Notes under the pieces: model-generated | Seen by the model: the letters and a program-made list of their open reading frames with translations, nothing else | Database searches by the model: none | Told to the model about the DNA's origin: nothing | Assembly (NCBI GenBank): GCA_965153355.1 | Contig: OZ231127.1 | Location: 22,134,001-22,198,000, forward strand | Source: Flaccisagitta enflata | Lineage: Eukaryota; Chaetognatha; Sagittoidea; Aphragmophora | Direction of reading: 5' to 3' | Length of the DNA: 64,000 bases | Translations under genes and position numbers: made by a program | Part shown: positions 1-14,279 of the stretch, piece by piece | Position numbering within the stretch: position 1 is the stretch's first letter | How the letters are laid out: every line of letters begins with the position of its first letter

Positions 1-244
1 AAAGCTAACAAGTCGGCGGTTCAAACACAAAATCACAAAAACTGTTTCAATGCAAAATTTGCCAGGCCGCGGCCGCGATTCAGTCGAATCTTAACGAGAG
101 AGGAAATCATTTATATGCATTCTGTTTAACTTTTTTTTCTCCCTTCCCAAAGCGAAAAAAAATGTTTTCAACTTCCCACATGACTTCGAGGGGGAAAACT
201 TCCCTTGCCTCATGGTCTGATGTATGAGTTTATGAGCAGGCAGA

Positions 245-1612
<1,368 letters not shown>

Positions 1613-2290
1613 AAAGTTATGTGAATGATGATTGACTAAAAGTTGGCCGATGTCTATGGGTCGTTTTTGAACAAGAAGACAAACTTTTTTTATTCAGCAT
1701 GCGCATGAGAGCATCAGTATCATCATCAACATCATCATTCATTCATCAATTGAGCATATAACTTATTCATCTTCATTCTCCATGTCTTCCTTAAGTTTTA
1801 TAGTCGCATTTTCTTGTTAAAAAAAAAAAGGAGAGTAAAAAAGTTTTGGGGGATCAAACGAGTCAAACAAGATCAACACAGGCGGGAAAAATTCTTTCCC
1901 AGAATGAGTCCAGGTACTCCAGGTAGCACATGTAAAAAATCTCCGAAGGGCGAAGTAATAAAATCCGGACACGAAGTGTAAGGGGCAAAAAAAGAACGGA
2001 GCCACGCCGGTAAGAAAAAAAAGGGCCGCACTACATCTTGTGGCACCGAAAATTGGAAATAGAATTTGAATATTCAATGTCATCATATGCGTTTCGACTT
2101 GTTGCATCAACACCTTTTTTTCCTAAATATAGGACACAAAAAGCGTGAAGACACCAGAAAATAAAGAAAAAAAGAGAGAGACAGAAAAAACCGCATATGA
2201 GAAAAAATGATGGGAAAACAGAATCAACAGAGAGAAACTTCTCGAGAATAATCCGGAAGTTGGAACCGAGAGAATCGTGCACGAATTTGG

Positions 2291-2740
<450 letters not shown>

Positions 2741-2949
2741 GGAATGAGGAAATAAGATACGTAGATAAAAGGAATATTAAATAGTTGGTTAGCATGAAAC
2801 AAAATTTAAGTAAATTACCGAAAAAAAGGACAAAAAAGATACACAGAAAAATTAACAACCGAGATCGCGAGAGAAAGAGAAGCTGACTGAGCGGGTTTTT
2901 TTTCGTTTATAAGTAAGGTTCATGCTTCCATTGATAAAAAAAAGAGGTT

Positions 2950-3141
<192 letters not shown>

Positions 3142-3385
3142 AGTGATATCCGCCCGTCCTTCTGTTCAAGCTGCTACCGCGAGTTCCATACTTCGGATAT
3201 TTTTTTTTTTTTTTCAGTCTTAACCTCTGTTATTCGGTCTCGTGTCCCGCCGACAACAAAAGACGGCTCTGTCTCAATTTGAATTATGGGGGGGATGAGA
3301 TTGAGAAAAAAATTGAACTATAATTAACCCTCAACTCCCCTTTGAAAAGAAAAAACAAGGAGGAACTGATAAAGACGAGCATAAA

Positions 3386-4175
3386 TCATATTTTGGGTCT
3401 GGATTAAGCATGAAACGGAAATGGATAATTAGATGGTAGGTTGGTTTGAGAATCTTTGAAGTAAAGTCTGGGCATCTACCATTGTGAAAAAAACCCTTAG
3501 TAAATCGATTTCAAATCTTTCCGCCTATCATGTTAGTTGTTGGTTTTACATTACCGATCATAGAAAAATTTGGTTAACACAGAGGGCATAATGCAGATTA
3601 TCGTCCGGGAGCTCTTACAGTCATGCTCGACAAATGATTATAGTTGAACACTGGGGGGGTCGGTATCAACCTACTTTGGAAATGCCAATCGGACATATCA
3701 CCAGACCATGCACAATCACAAAACAACCTGAGAACTAGAAGGAAAAGTTCATGAGATTTTATCATTTATAGTCGTGCCAACTCTACCTTTCCCATAGTAA
3801 AGTATAGGAGCTTCCTCTTCCTCTTCCTTCTCCCTATTCATTACAATGTAAATAAGGGGTGTGGCACGACTGTAAATGATATGGTGTGACTCCTTTTTCC
3901 TTTCACATGTGTTTATATATCGTTTTTGTGCACACTTTGGTCATATGTCCGACTGGCATTTACAAAGTTCGTTGTTACCGACCCCCCCATTTATCATAAG
4001 CGAGTGTACGTGTTCACTGTTCAACTATAATCATTTGTCGAGCATGACTGTAAGAGCTCCCGCACCTATTGGCCTACTTGGCCTTGTTAACTCACAATCG
4101 GAAAAAAATCATAAGCGATTCATGCATTATGCCCTCTGTGTTAACCAAATTTTTCTATGACAGACCCAAAATATG
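3386..4175. mobile_element. foldback / inverted repeat with interrupted arms
   Basis: 3558-3810 pairs with 3868-4160: ATAGAAAAATTTGGTTAACA with its inverse at 4141-4158, GGGCATAATG with CATTATGCCC, TCATGCTCGACAAATGATTA with its inverse near 4035, and GTCGTGCCA with GGCACGAC at the centre. CATATTTTGGGTCTG at 3388 continues the left arm after a gap of about 155 bp, suggesting an insertion in one arm. Confidence 0.75.
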
Positions 4176-4549
4176 TCAAAAGAGTGCGTTACCAACCACC
4201 TATCATGTTACCAACCAGACATACACATTTTTCACAGCTTCCGGGGAGCACAAATTTCCCCTTTAAAATTTCCGACACACCATATTTCCCCCCCCCCCCC
4301 CGCTATAGCGTGCTTATCATGCTGTGTTCAACAGCTTTTTGAATTGTAGATAGAGGAAAAAACTTTTGTGAAATGCTATAATGACACTGTTCATTCCCTA
4401 AAGAAAACACCGGCCATATGACAAACTTTTATGAGATTCAAGAGGTAAAAAGATAACATAATCTACCAATGTCAACTGCGCTCAAGGGCCAAGGCAATGT
4501 TTTGCCTTGACCTCATGAGGGTTAGCGGATTAGGGAAAATTTGAAGAAA

Positions 4550-4753
4550 AGAAAAAAAACTTCCTTTTTACCTTCATCTCTGTCTCTTTCTTTTTTTCTA
4601 CCTTTCTTTCTTTCAAAAAAACTTCCTTTTTACCTTCATCTCTGTCTCTTTCTTTTTTTCTACCTTTCTTTCTTTCATTCTTTTACTCCTTCATATTTCC
4701 TTTGTTTTCTCCTTCTTACTCTTGTTCTTTTTTTCTTTCCTCTTTTTTTCTTT

Positions 4754-4794
<41 letters not shown>

Positions 4795-4828
4795 TTTCTT
4801 TCTTTCTTTCTTTCTCTTTCTTTTGTTA
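4550..4828. repeat. pyrimidine-rich block: about 62-bp duplication, then (TTTC)n
   Basis: ACTTCCTTTTTACCTTCATC onward occurs twice in tandem (4559 and 4620), followed by T/C-rich sequence and about 18 TTTC units. Confidence 0.85.
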
Positions 4829-4914
4829 TTTTTCCTTGTTTCCCTTCCAAGATTTTCCGACGTGCCTTGTGCCTCTTGCCTTTCGAGGAGCGGCGCTCCC
4901 CGCTCCTCCATAAT

Positions 4915-4994
4915 GTGTATGTCTGTTACCAACCAACCGACCAACCAACCGACGGACACAGCCAGTTATAGAGGTGCTTTGTCGCACCTAAAAA
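4915..4994 (+). mobile_element. HP repeat terminal fragment (GGTGC stem)
   Basis: CCAACCAACCGAC..GACGGACACAGCC, then TTATAGAGGTGC and the stem-loop AGGTGCTTTGTCGCACCT (4972-4989), then AAAAAG. The stem differs from all other copies yet is self-complementary over six pairs. Confidence 0.55.
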
Positions 4995-5229
4995 GCCTTT
5001 CTTTCTCAGTTGTGAAGGCGTGGCAAAGGCCTATGAAGCCTATGAATTGATGGTTGTATTTGCCTCCCTGATAGATGGTGATGCAGGACGTCGACTTCTG
5101 CATTCTGCATGCCATCAAAAAAAATGTCACGTGACATTTGGCAATGACGTGGATTTCTTCTTTTTGCAGATTCGAGCAGCAGGTGACATCAAGCGGACGC
5201 CAATGCAAATTCCGAGTACATTCGAGAAT

Positions 5230-5861
<632 letters not shown>

Positions 5862-6399
5862 AAAGGGAAAGAGAGAGAAAAATACAACGCAGAATTCAAT
5901 CGTGAATTGCGAGAAAGGAAGGAGGAAGAGGAGAAGTAGAAAGAAGAGAAGGAGGATGAGGGAGATAATTTCTGGAGGAGGAGGGCAGAAAAAAAGGAGG
6001 GGGAGGATGAGGAGAAGGAGGTAAAGGAGGAGATGTAAAGACGAGGAGGACGGGGAGTAAACAAGGCAAGAAATTTACAGAGCAAAGAGGGCCCCAAAAG
6101 AGGAGGAAGTAGAAAATAAGAGGATACGAGACGCTTTGGAGGAATTGGCCTCAAGTGGTCCCCGATTAGCAATTTTTTCCTCCTGTCCAATATTTTGTTT
6201 CATGTTCTCAGAGAACTGACTCAAAAGAGATGAGATCCTCAAGTAGATTTTTAGTCGCGTGCACGCGACTCTACAACCCGCTCTGTCTGTCGGTCGGTCG
6301 GTCCGTCCGTCCGTCTGTCGGTCCGTAACACTTTGCTTTTTTTCGTCTTTTTGGGTCGTCTGGAGTTATTTTCATTTTTTTGTTGGTTTTGGGAATTAT

Positions 6400-6855
6400 T
6401 GGTTGCTTTTAGTCATTTTTGGTCATTTTTGGTCATTTTGGTCATTTTGGTCATTTTGGGCATTTTTGGTCATTTTGGTCATTTTTTATTATTTTTTATT
6501 ATTTTTGGTCATTTTTGGTCATTTTTGGTCATTTTTGGTCGTTTTTGGTCATTTGTGGTCATATTTGGTCATTTTGGTCATTTTTGGTCATTTTTGATCA
6601 TTTTTGATCATTTTTGGTCATTTTTTGTCATTTTTGATCATTTTTGGTCATTTTGGTCATTTTTGGTCATTTTAGTCATTTTTGATCATTTTGGTCATTT
6701 TTGATCATTTTGGTCATTTTGGTCATTTTGGTTTTTGGTCATTTTTGGTCATTTTTGGTCATTTTTGGTCATTTTAGGTTATTTTAGGTCATTTTGATCA
6801 TTTTTGGTCATTTTTGGCCATTTTTGGCCATTTTTGGCCATTTTTGGTCATTTTT
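6400..6855. repeat. minisatellite, unit about 9-11 bp (TTTTGGTCAT)
   Basis: About 45 head-to-tail copies of TTTTGGTCAT-type units with variation in T-run length and occasional GATCAT or GGCCAT variants. It lies inside HP repeat 1 and matches, in expanded form, the short TCATTTTAAG tracts in other HP copies. Confidence 0.9.
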
Positions 6856-6859
6856 TGTT

Positions 6860-7140
6860 AAAATATGCTGGTTAAAGTCTGCTGGTTAAAGTCTGCTGGT
6901 TAAAGTCTGCTGGGTGAAGTCTGCTGGGTAAAGTCTGATGGTTTAAATCTACTGGTTTAAATCTGCTGGTTTAAGTCTGCTGGTTTAAATCTAATGGGTT
7001 ACGTCTGCTGGTTAAAGTCTGCTGGTTTAAATCTGCTGGTTTAAGTCTGCTGGTTTAAGTATGCTGGTTTAAATCTAATGGTTTAAGTCTGCTGGTCTAA
7101 TGGTTTAAGTCTGCTGGTTTAAGTCTGCTGGTTAAACTGA
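6860..7140. repeat. minisatellite, unit about 14-15 bp (TTAAAGTCTGCTGG)
   Basis: About 18 copies of GGTTTAAGTCTGCT-like units with substitutions such as CTAATGG. It merges at both sides into neighbouring minisatellites that share TCT and GGT cores, suggesting stepwise derivation. Confidence 0.9.
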
Positions 7141-7149
7141 TATTAAAGA

Positions 7150-7850
7150 TAACTATGGTTTAAGTCTGGTTTAAGTATGGTTTAAGTATGGTTTAAGTCT
7201 GGTTTAAGTCTGGTTAAAGTCTGGTTAAAGTCTGGTTAAAGTCTGGTTAAAGTCTGTTTTAAGTCTGGTTTAAGTCTGGTTAACGTCTGGTTTACCTCTG
7301 GTTTAAGTCTGGTTTATGTCTGGTTTAAGTCTGGTTTAAGTCTGGTTTACGTCTGGTTTACCTCTGGTTTAAGACTGGTTCATGTCTGATTTTTGTCTGG
7401 TTTAGGTCTGGGTTAGGTCTGGTTTAGGTCTGGTGTATGTCTGGTTTTTGTCTGGTTTATGTTTGATTTAGGTCTGATTTAAGTCTGGTTTCGGTCTGGT
7501 TTGGGCCTGGTTTTGGTTTGGTTTAATTCTGGTTTGAGTCTGGTTTGAGTCTAGTTTGATTCTGGTTTGAGCCTGGTTTGAGCCTGGTTTGAGCCTGGTT
7601 TAAGTCTGGTTTAAGTCTGGTTTAAATCTGGTTTAAATCTGGTTTGAGTCTGGTTTGAGTCTGGTTTGAGTCTGGTTTGAGTCTGGTTTGAGTCTGGCTT
7701 ATATCTGGTTTATGTCTGGTTTAAGTCTGGTTTATGTCTGATTTAGGTCTGGTTTCGGTCTGGTTTAATTCTGGTTTGAGTCTGGTTTGAGTCTGGTTTC
7801 AGTCTGGTTTCAGTCTGGTTTGGGTCTGGTTTTAGTCTGATTTCCGATAA
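7150..7850. repeat. minisatellite, unit 11 bp (GGTTTAAGTCT)
   Basis: About 60 copies of an 11-bp unit, with subfamilies such as GGTTTGAGTCT and GGTTTAGGTCT clustered locally, as expected from local unequal exchange or slippage. Confidence 0.9.
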
Positions 7851-7923
7851 AAAGATATAATAAGGAGTCAGGTGAGTTCAGTTATTTTTGTCCTGCACGC
7901 GACTTATAGGTGTTGGCCTTGTT

Positions 7924-8109
7924 AGTTGCGGACACGCAACTCTAAAAGAGACTTTGTCCGTCCGTTGGTCCGTTGGTCCGTGAACACGAGTCAAAAAGTG
8001 CAAAAACAAGTTTTAGATGCTTTTTGTGTATGTGAGTGGGGAATGGGGTGTGGATGGAGGTTGGATGCCCACCCATGCGCAACGATATTGTGACCCCACG
8101 TCACTTGTT
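7924..8109 (-). mobile_element. HP repeat 2 (GTTGCG-stem type)
   Basis: Starts with AGTTGCGGACACGCAACT (stem of 7, loop GACA), then CTCTAAAAGAG and TTTGTCCGTCCG. It ends with CCCACCCATGCGCAACG and CACTTGTT. The inner motif is GTTGCG, matching this copy's own hairpin and not the GTCGCG of the copy it abuts. Confidence 0.7.
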
Positions 8110-8240
8110 TGTTCTTATGCTCTCATCTATACTAATTAATGGGGATAAAATACCATGAGTGTGTAAAATTGAGTCGTCTCTAATTTCCCCCTCCTCCCCT
8201 GCCTTTGATTTTCTTCCCCGCAATGCGTAGCGTGACGTTA

Positions 8241-8456
8241 AACAAGGCCGGATACACGGCTACCCCAATCGCGTACGGGTGGGCAGGGGCCTTAATTGAG
8301 GTCACTTCATCATTTGGGCAGGTGCAGTGAGACCGCGAAAACAAAAAAAATGTCTGACGGACGGACGGACGGACGGACGGACGGATGGACGGATGGACGG
8401 ACGGACCGAAGGACCGACAAAGCGGGGTGTAGAGTCGCGTAGCAAGCGACTAAAAA
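8241..8456 (+). mobile_element. HP repeat 3 (GTCGCG-stem type)
   Basis: Begins AACAAGGCCGGATACACGG, with inner motif TCGCGTACGGGTGGGCAG. It has a (GACG)n tract (about 8355-8410) and GACAAAGCGGGGTGTAG, and ends in AGTCGCGTAGCAAGCGACT (8433-8451) and AAAAA. The stem is six base pairs. Confidence 0.75.
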
Positions 8457-8580
8457 TCTGCGGGTAACCTTCCCCATAGCAGATTAATACAGTACATTTT
8501 AGGTCAAGATAGTGTTAAATTGAGTATCATTAATCATGTTTTATGTATTTGCACTGCCAAAGGTAAAATCTTTTCTCTCT

Positions 8581-8818
8581 TTGGTTGCAGACGTGAAACT
8601 TTTCAAGGCTTTGTTTGACTGACCACTGGTCCATTTATCTGTTCATCCGCTTGAGTAGAAAATGCTTAAAACGCGCATCTATGATTCTGCAGTGAGTATT
8701 GTATGTGTGAGTATGTTGGAGGGGGGTTGCCAGTTGAGAGTGGGGTTGGGGTTCGGCTGGGAGTTGGATAGCCCTGCCCACCCATACACAACAATATTTT
8801 GTACCTGCGTTGCTTATT
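8581..8818 (-). mobile_element. degenerate HP repeat
   Basis: Plus-strand GTTGCAGACGTGAAACTT..AAGGCTTTGTTTGACTGACC resembles the head of GTTGCG-type copies with several substitutions. The end CCCTGCCCACCCATACACAACAATATT matches their inner end, in pieces. No clean palindrome remains. Confidence 0.45.
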
Positions 8819-9184
8819 TCCCTTTCTCGTCCCTTTCCCACTTTCAAACCCATTAATCCTTATCAAACACAAATGCTGTTCTTTTCTATAGTCACTGTTT
8901 GTCATTAATGTTATGTTGTGCTTTGTTCATGTTATACTGTATGTATTGGTAACATGGGCAAAAAAGTTTGTAAAACAGCAAAAAAAAAGAAAAAAAAATA
9001 CCGATCATAAAGAGCAATCTAGTTTTTGGCAACTCTCCACGAACAAGTCGAGCAACGCAAACAAACGAGCACCGCTGGTGTCTGATATCAACAAAAACAA
9101 GTCGCCGGGCTTTACTACCAACTTGCATCGCCTATCGATGACAACAGCTCGCAACTGTGCCAGACTTGCTCGAAATTTTGATGT

Positions 9185-9610
<426 letters not shown>

Positions 9611-9797
9611 TCACAGAGGGGAAATACTCTTTCCGACCGGAACAGGTCGTAAACGTGTAGAATCAATGACAAGCTAGTTTCGTCGATTGTCTGTTACCTT
9701 TTTGGCATTACCGACCACCGACCACAAACAGATGTTGTCCATTAAGTCCCAGTCGCACATCTAAAGTTGTGTTATTCAGTACATCTTATTGATGAGG

Positions 9798-10013
9798 GTC
9801 GTGTTGTTGTCGTCGTTGTTGTTGTTGTTGTTGCTGGTGTTGTTTTCGTTGTTGCTGGTGTTTTTGTTGCTGGTGTTTTTGTTGTTGTTATTGATGTTCT
9901 CATCATTATTCTTGATGTTGCCTGTTGTCGTTGTTGTTGTAAATGTGGTTGTGGGTGCTATTTTTGTCGTTGTTGTTTTTGTTGTTGTTGTTTTTGTTCT
10001 CGTTGTTGTTAAC
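9798..10013. repeat. (GTT)n-rich imperfect array
   Basis: GTTGTTGCTGGTGTTTTT-type units, less pure than the GTT tracts in the retrotransposon. Confidence 0.85.
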
Positions 10014-10114
10014 TGGTTTGTAGTAATTTTTGATGCTGATGAGTATTAAAGCAAACGTCCTGGACATGACAGGATGATGACGACCCACGGGGTTCGAATC
10101 CTCTGCTTTTTGTT

Positions 10115-10570
10115 GGGCAGCGGCCCCGAAGGGGCCGATGACCTATGCTTTCACACAGGAGAAATTTCTCCTCCTCCGTACCCCCCCCCATACCCCTTCA
10201 AGACCAAATCTCAGCCTTGAGGTCCAAATCTCAGCCTTGAGGTCCAAATCCAAGCCTCGAGACCCAAATCCCAGCCTTGAGGCCCAAATCCCGGCCCTGA
10301 GGCCCAAATCCCAGCCTCAAGGCCCAAATCCCAGCCTCAAGGCCCAAATCCCAGCCTTGAGGGCCAAATCCCAGCCTTGAGGCCCAATTCCCAACCTCGA
10401 GGCTCAAATCCCAGTCTCGAGGCTGAAATCTCAGTCTCGAGGTTGAAATCCCAGCCACGTGGCTCAAATCCCCACCTTTAAGCTCAAATCCCAGCTTCAA
10501 GGCCCCAATTCCAGCCTCCAGGCTCAAATAAAAACAGCATAGGTCATCGGCTCCTTCGGGGCCGCTGCCC
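10115..10570. mobile_element. inverted-end element around a minisatellite, copy 1
   Basis: Left end GGGCAGCGGCCCCGAAGGGG then CCGATGACCTATGCTTT. The right end is its inverse (AACAGCATAGGTCATCGG, then CTTCGGGGCCGCTGCCC). The interior is a 20-bp minisatellite (10200-10530, units like CCCAAATCCCAGCCTCAAGG). The inverted ends suggest a non-autonomous DNA transposon or foldback. Target duplication is not clear. Confidence 0.65.
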
Positions 10571-10957
10571 CTCTCACCACCTCACACCCTCATACACTCA
10601 CATAGGGGCAACAGGTACCGCTGACCATCTAACGCTTTTGCGACTATTTAATTTTAAACCTTCAATTATGAAATCATAACTATATAAACATAAAAGTTCA
10701 GTGTTTTCAATTTTAAATGAAACTAAAGAAATACATGACTCTCAATCTCATTAAGTGAAAAAGCACAAGGAGCTTGACGATAGCGAAGGAACTAGCAAAA
10801 TCTTTACAAATGGAAATAACAGAATGAACATTTTTTATTATACATGAATACGAATGCAGATGAAAGCGTGAAATTGAATCGATTAAGTCTCACTGTTTTA
10901 TTTAGTATTCAACGTCAAGGGATTTGCAAGCCGACTGGTTGTTGAAAGGTAGGAGGG

Positions 10958-11480
<523 letters not shown>

Positions 11481-11944
11481 GCAAGAAAGCTGAAACAGAA
11501 AGCGTAACCGAGACGAATTAAGTGAGGAGGTGGGCAAAAAGCGGCAAAGTTAGGAAACACAATGGAAGCGGGAAAGAAGTCTTCTGGGAGGAAACGAAAA
11601 CAATTCTTCAAGCAAATGGATTCATTTAACTTTTAAGCCAAATTTTTTTTCATATGGATAAAGGTAGAGAGAGAGAGAAGAAGACAGACAGATAGGCAGT
11701 CAGACAGAAAGACAAACAGAGAGGAAAAGAAAGAGTATAATAGAAAGAAAGAGTAATACTAATAGAGAGAGAGAGAAAAAAAATGAAAGATAGAGAAATA
11801 CAGAAACAAAGATAGAAAGAAAGAAAAGAAAGAAAGAAAAAGAAAGACGGAAAGAATAGAAATAGAAAGTATACACAAAAATTTTCCAGTGACTAACAAA
11901 CAATCTTGGTCCCTTCATGTTATTTCTTTTCATTTCTTATATTG

Positions 11945-12133
11945 GCAATAACGGAAATCCGCCTATTACAGATATGATTTTCTATTCATAATCAATTGGC
12001 CCTTGACATCCGTTATTGCGAGGTTCTACTGTAAATCGGGAGACATGAAGGGAACAACTCTTTACATCTGTTATGGTTGGATTTCTGTTACTCTTAGAGG
12101 TGTCATAGCGGGGTATAACTGTATTTCATTCAG
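11945..12133. mobile_element. pogo/Tigger-like inverted-end remnants
   Basis: On the minus strand, CAGTAGAACCTCGCAATAAC (ending near 12033) and CAGTTATACCCCGCTATGAC (near 12131) resemble the CAGT..ACCTCG.TATAAC ends of pogo/Tigger-type transposons, each next to TA. GGCAATAACGGAAATCCG at 11944 may be the opposite end. No transposase. Confidence 0.4.
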
Positions 12134-13299
12134 ATATGTGAGTTAAAAAGCAGTCGATGGCTTCATCCATTCACCAGGCTGACTGATTTGCTTTGATGAT
12201 TTTCTCATTTAGGATTTTTTTTTAATCATAATGTAAAAAAAGATTAATCTAGATTTTGCCCAAAGTAAACACGACCTAAACATCCCAGAAATCAAAGCCA
12301 AAACTTTTTTTGACGTCATTTGTGAAAATCGGAAATGAATGGAAATCCTCAATGGAAACATCGCCTCAATATAATTCCCAATATTTTAAGCATAAGTCAC
12401 AGCAGAAAGCTTTGGATCGTTTTTAAAAAGGACTTTTTGCTAAAAAAAGAATAACATTTTATAAATGGAAATTTTTAATCTAAAAAAAAAGAACACTTAT
12501 ATTCAAATCTGTGATATACAACGAATGGTCTATGATATGGCTGAATTTCAAAATAAATAGAAATAATAGTTACCTGATTCAATTAAGGGAATCAATATGA
12601 TTGAAGACAGTTATTATAGTTCATATTCTGATGTTTTGAAGAATGATCAATTGCGGATTCGGATGTTGATTTATAATTTTTTTTTCCCCCGATCTTCAGA
12701 AAATGTTAGTATACTCATTTCTAAGCCCAAGCAAACGCAAACGCAAGCCCCGTGTCCTATCAAAAAACAAGGCCGGACAGTCGTGGACGGTTTTGCAGGG
12801 GTTATAAATTAATAACCGCTCTCAATTCAGAAATGATAAAAGCGGACGGACCGACGGATGGACACGTCAAAGTCTAGAAGGAAAAGTTTCGTTTATAGAA
12901 GTGATTCCGTTATAGACCGAAGTAATTTCTACCGTCAGCATGCCACCCACTGGCCCGCATCTTTGATCCGATCTAAGACTTTGTTGAACAATCAAGACCT
13001 TGGTCGTTCATTCAGTGCAGTGTGTCTTAATTTATTTACTTCATTTCGTAGTTTGATTTTGATCAGTCTGCAGAATTCTAAATACAATTCAGGCTTGTGC
13101 AACTTTTTCATCGAATGAGTTAGTCATCCTCGGGAGTCCTATTTTCAATTTCCCCCAGATCTGATTCAAAAGAAACTTCTTTCTGTCCGCCTTTCCAAAA
13201 TTTCTCATGGCAACAACCAAAAAATAAGAGCTAAGAATCAAAACACGATTTTTGAGTAAAATCCTTGATCTTGGACTTGGATTCCTCTTTTGGAACTTT
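12134..13299. other. AT-rich stretch, no gene recognised (12134-13299, apart from the HP fragment)
   Basis: Homopolymer-rich and unremarkable. Confidence 0.5.
12768..12865 (+). mobile_element. degenerate HP repeat fragment
   Basis: AACAAGGCCGGACAGTCGTGG and a downstream GCGGACGGACCGACGGATGG resemble the two halves of an HP copy, with most of the interior changed. The terminal hairpin is not recognisable. Confidence 0.35.
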
Positions 13300-13400
13300 T
13301 TTAAGTAGCGAGCACGTGACTGCATAACCCAGTTAACCCACTGTGTCGGTACGTCTGTCCATCGGCAACACTTTGTCTTTTCGGCTGTTTTTTCATCACT
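13300..13400 (-). mobile_element. degenerate HP repeat head
   Basis: TTTTTTAAGTAGCGAGCACGTGACTGCATAACCC..ACTGTGTCGGTACGTCTGTCC follows the head layout (stem, CTNCA, TGTC, CGTCTGTCC) with mismatches in the stem. Confidence 0.4.
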
Positions 13401-13549
13401 CAATACCGCGATTAATCGATGTGATAAGACGAGAAGCTTAAAAATTGTGTGTGACAAACGTCTTTCTCTCAATCTCCCTATAAAAGGCCGAATTGATGTG
13501 TCGCAGTTCTTTTGTTCCGTGTTCATGTCATAGGTAAATAATAGAAGCA

Positions 13550-14060
13550 TGTTAAATGCAAAAATCCAAATCCACTACCCCAGCCTAAATATTTGATTGA
13601 CCTTATGACTACCACTGCCCTCCTGCACGAGACTTTCAAATTCAAAATTCAAATTCATCCAGCTAGTAAAGGAAGGCAACACTGCCTGTTGACCTAGCAT
13701 CAATAAGTCAAACATTCATCCCTTCAAAACACACCCATCAAATCACAAAGGTGATGTTACCGATACAATACCATACAATACCAAAGCGCAAACCTCCGAA
13801 GAGCTCCATTGATGTCTCGTACGAAAAAGATAGGTCCCCACGATCCAACAGAGTCCAAAGCAGGAGGTACCATTATGATAGCACCAGCAATTCTACCTAA
13901 ACCATCTGTGAGGGCCAGAGCGTGCGGCTCTCTCACTATTCACCAGAACCAATATCGACTAATTTCAAATGACCATCTGTTCTGAGAGGGCCAGAACGTG
14001 CGGCACCTCACTAAACACGTGTAGCAGTGAATATAGACTTGTGTAGCCGTGAATTCGGCC
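13550..14060. other. unidentified repeat-like sequence, possibly a non-LTR 3' end
   Basis: GATACAATACCATACAATAC near 13760 reads on the minus strand as a TATTG-type tail such as some CR1-like elements carry. GAGGGCCAGAGCGTGCGGC and GAGGGCCAGAACGTGCGGC form a diverged duplication (13911 and 13986). No coding frame. Confidence 0.3.
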
Positions 14061-14160
14061 TGGTTTTCTTTTCACAATGCGGATATCCATCATAACGTTC
14101 AAATCCTAGAAATGCTTTTTCCTTCTCTCCATTTCTCTCCATTTTTTTTCTTCTTTTTCC

Positions 14161-14250
14161 TTAGATGCGTCCACGCACCTCTAAAAGAGGCTTTGTCCGT
14201 CGGTCGGTCAGTCGGACACGCGGGTGAACAAGTGCAGAAAATTTTTAAAA
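14161..14250 (-). mobile_element. HP repeat head (GATGCG stem)
   Basis: AGATGCGTCCACGCACCT (14163-14180) is self-complementary except at one stem position. It is followed by CTAAAAGAGGCTTTGTCCGTCGGTCGGTC. The far end is not clear. Confidence 0.55.
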
Positions 14251-14279
14251 TCTATTGAAAAATCATTTCTTTCATCATT

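Larger units (their letters stand above)
6249..7923 (-). mobile_element. HP repeat 1: hairpin-ended element expanded by minisatellites
   Basis: The plus strand opens with T-rich sequence and the perfect palindrome AGTCGCGTGCACGCGACT (6253-6270), then CTACA and CCGT-type repeats (GTCCGTCC). It ends with GCACGCGACTTATAGG and GGCCTTGTT (7915-7923). The motif near the far end repeats the stem sequence GTCGCGTGC. Between them lie three minisatellite blocks totalling about 1.45 kb. Strand is given so that the AACAAGGCC end is 5'. The next HP copy starts at the very next base. Confidence 0.7.

Noticed and set aside
4541-5050. Phe/Leu/Ser-rich 169-residue frame as a membrane protein
   Set aside because: It is a TTTC microsatellite plus a duplicated pyrimidine-rich segment and then an HP repeat end.
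10085-10115. tRNA or tRNA-derived SINE, from GGGGTTCGAATCC resembling a box B
   Set aside because: The T-stem pairs poorly and no D-arm, anticodon arm or acceptor stem fits on either strand.
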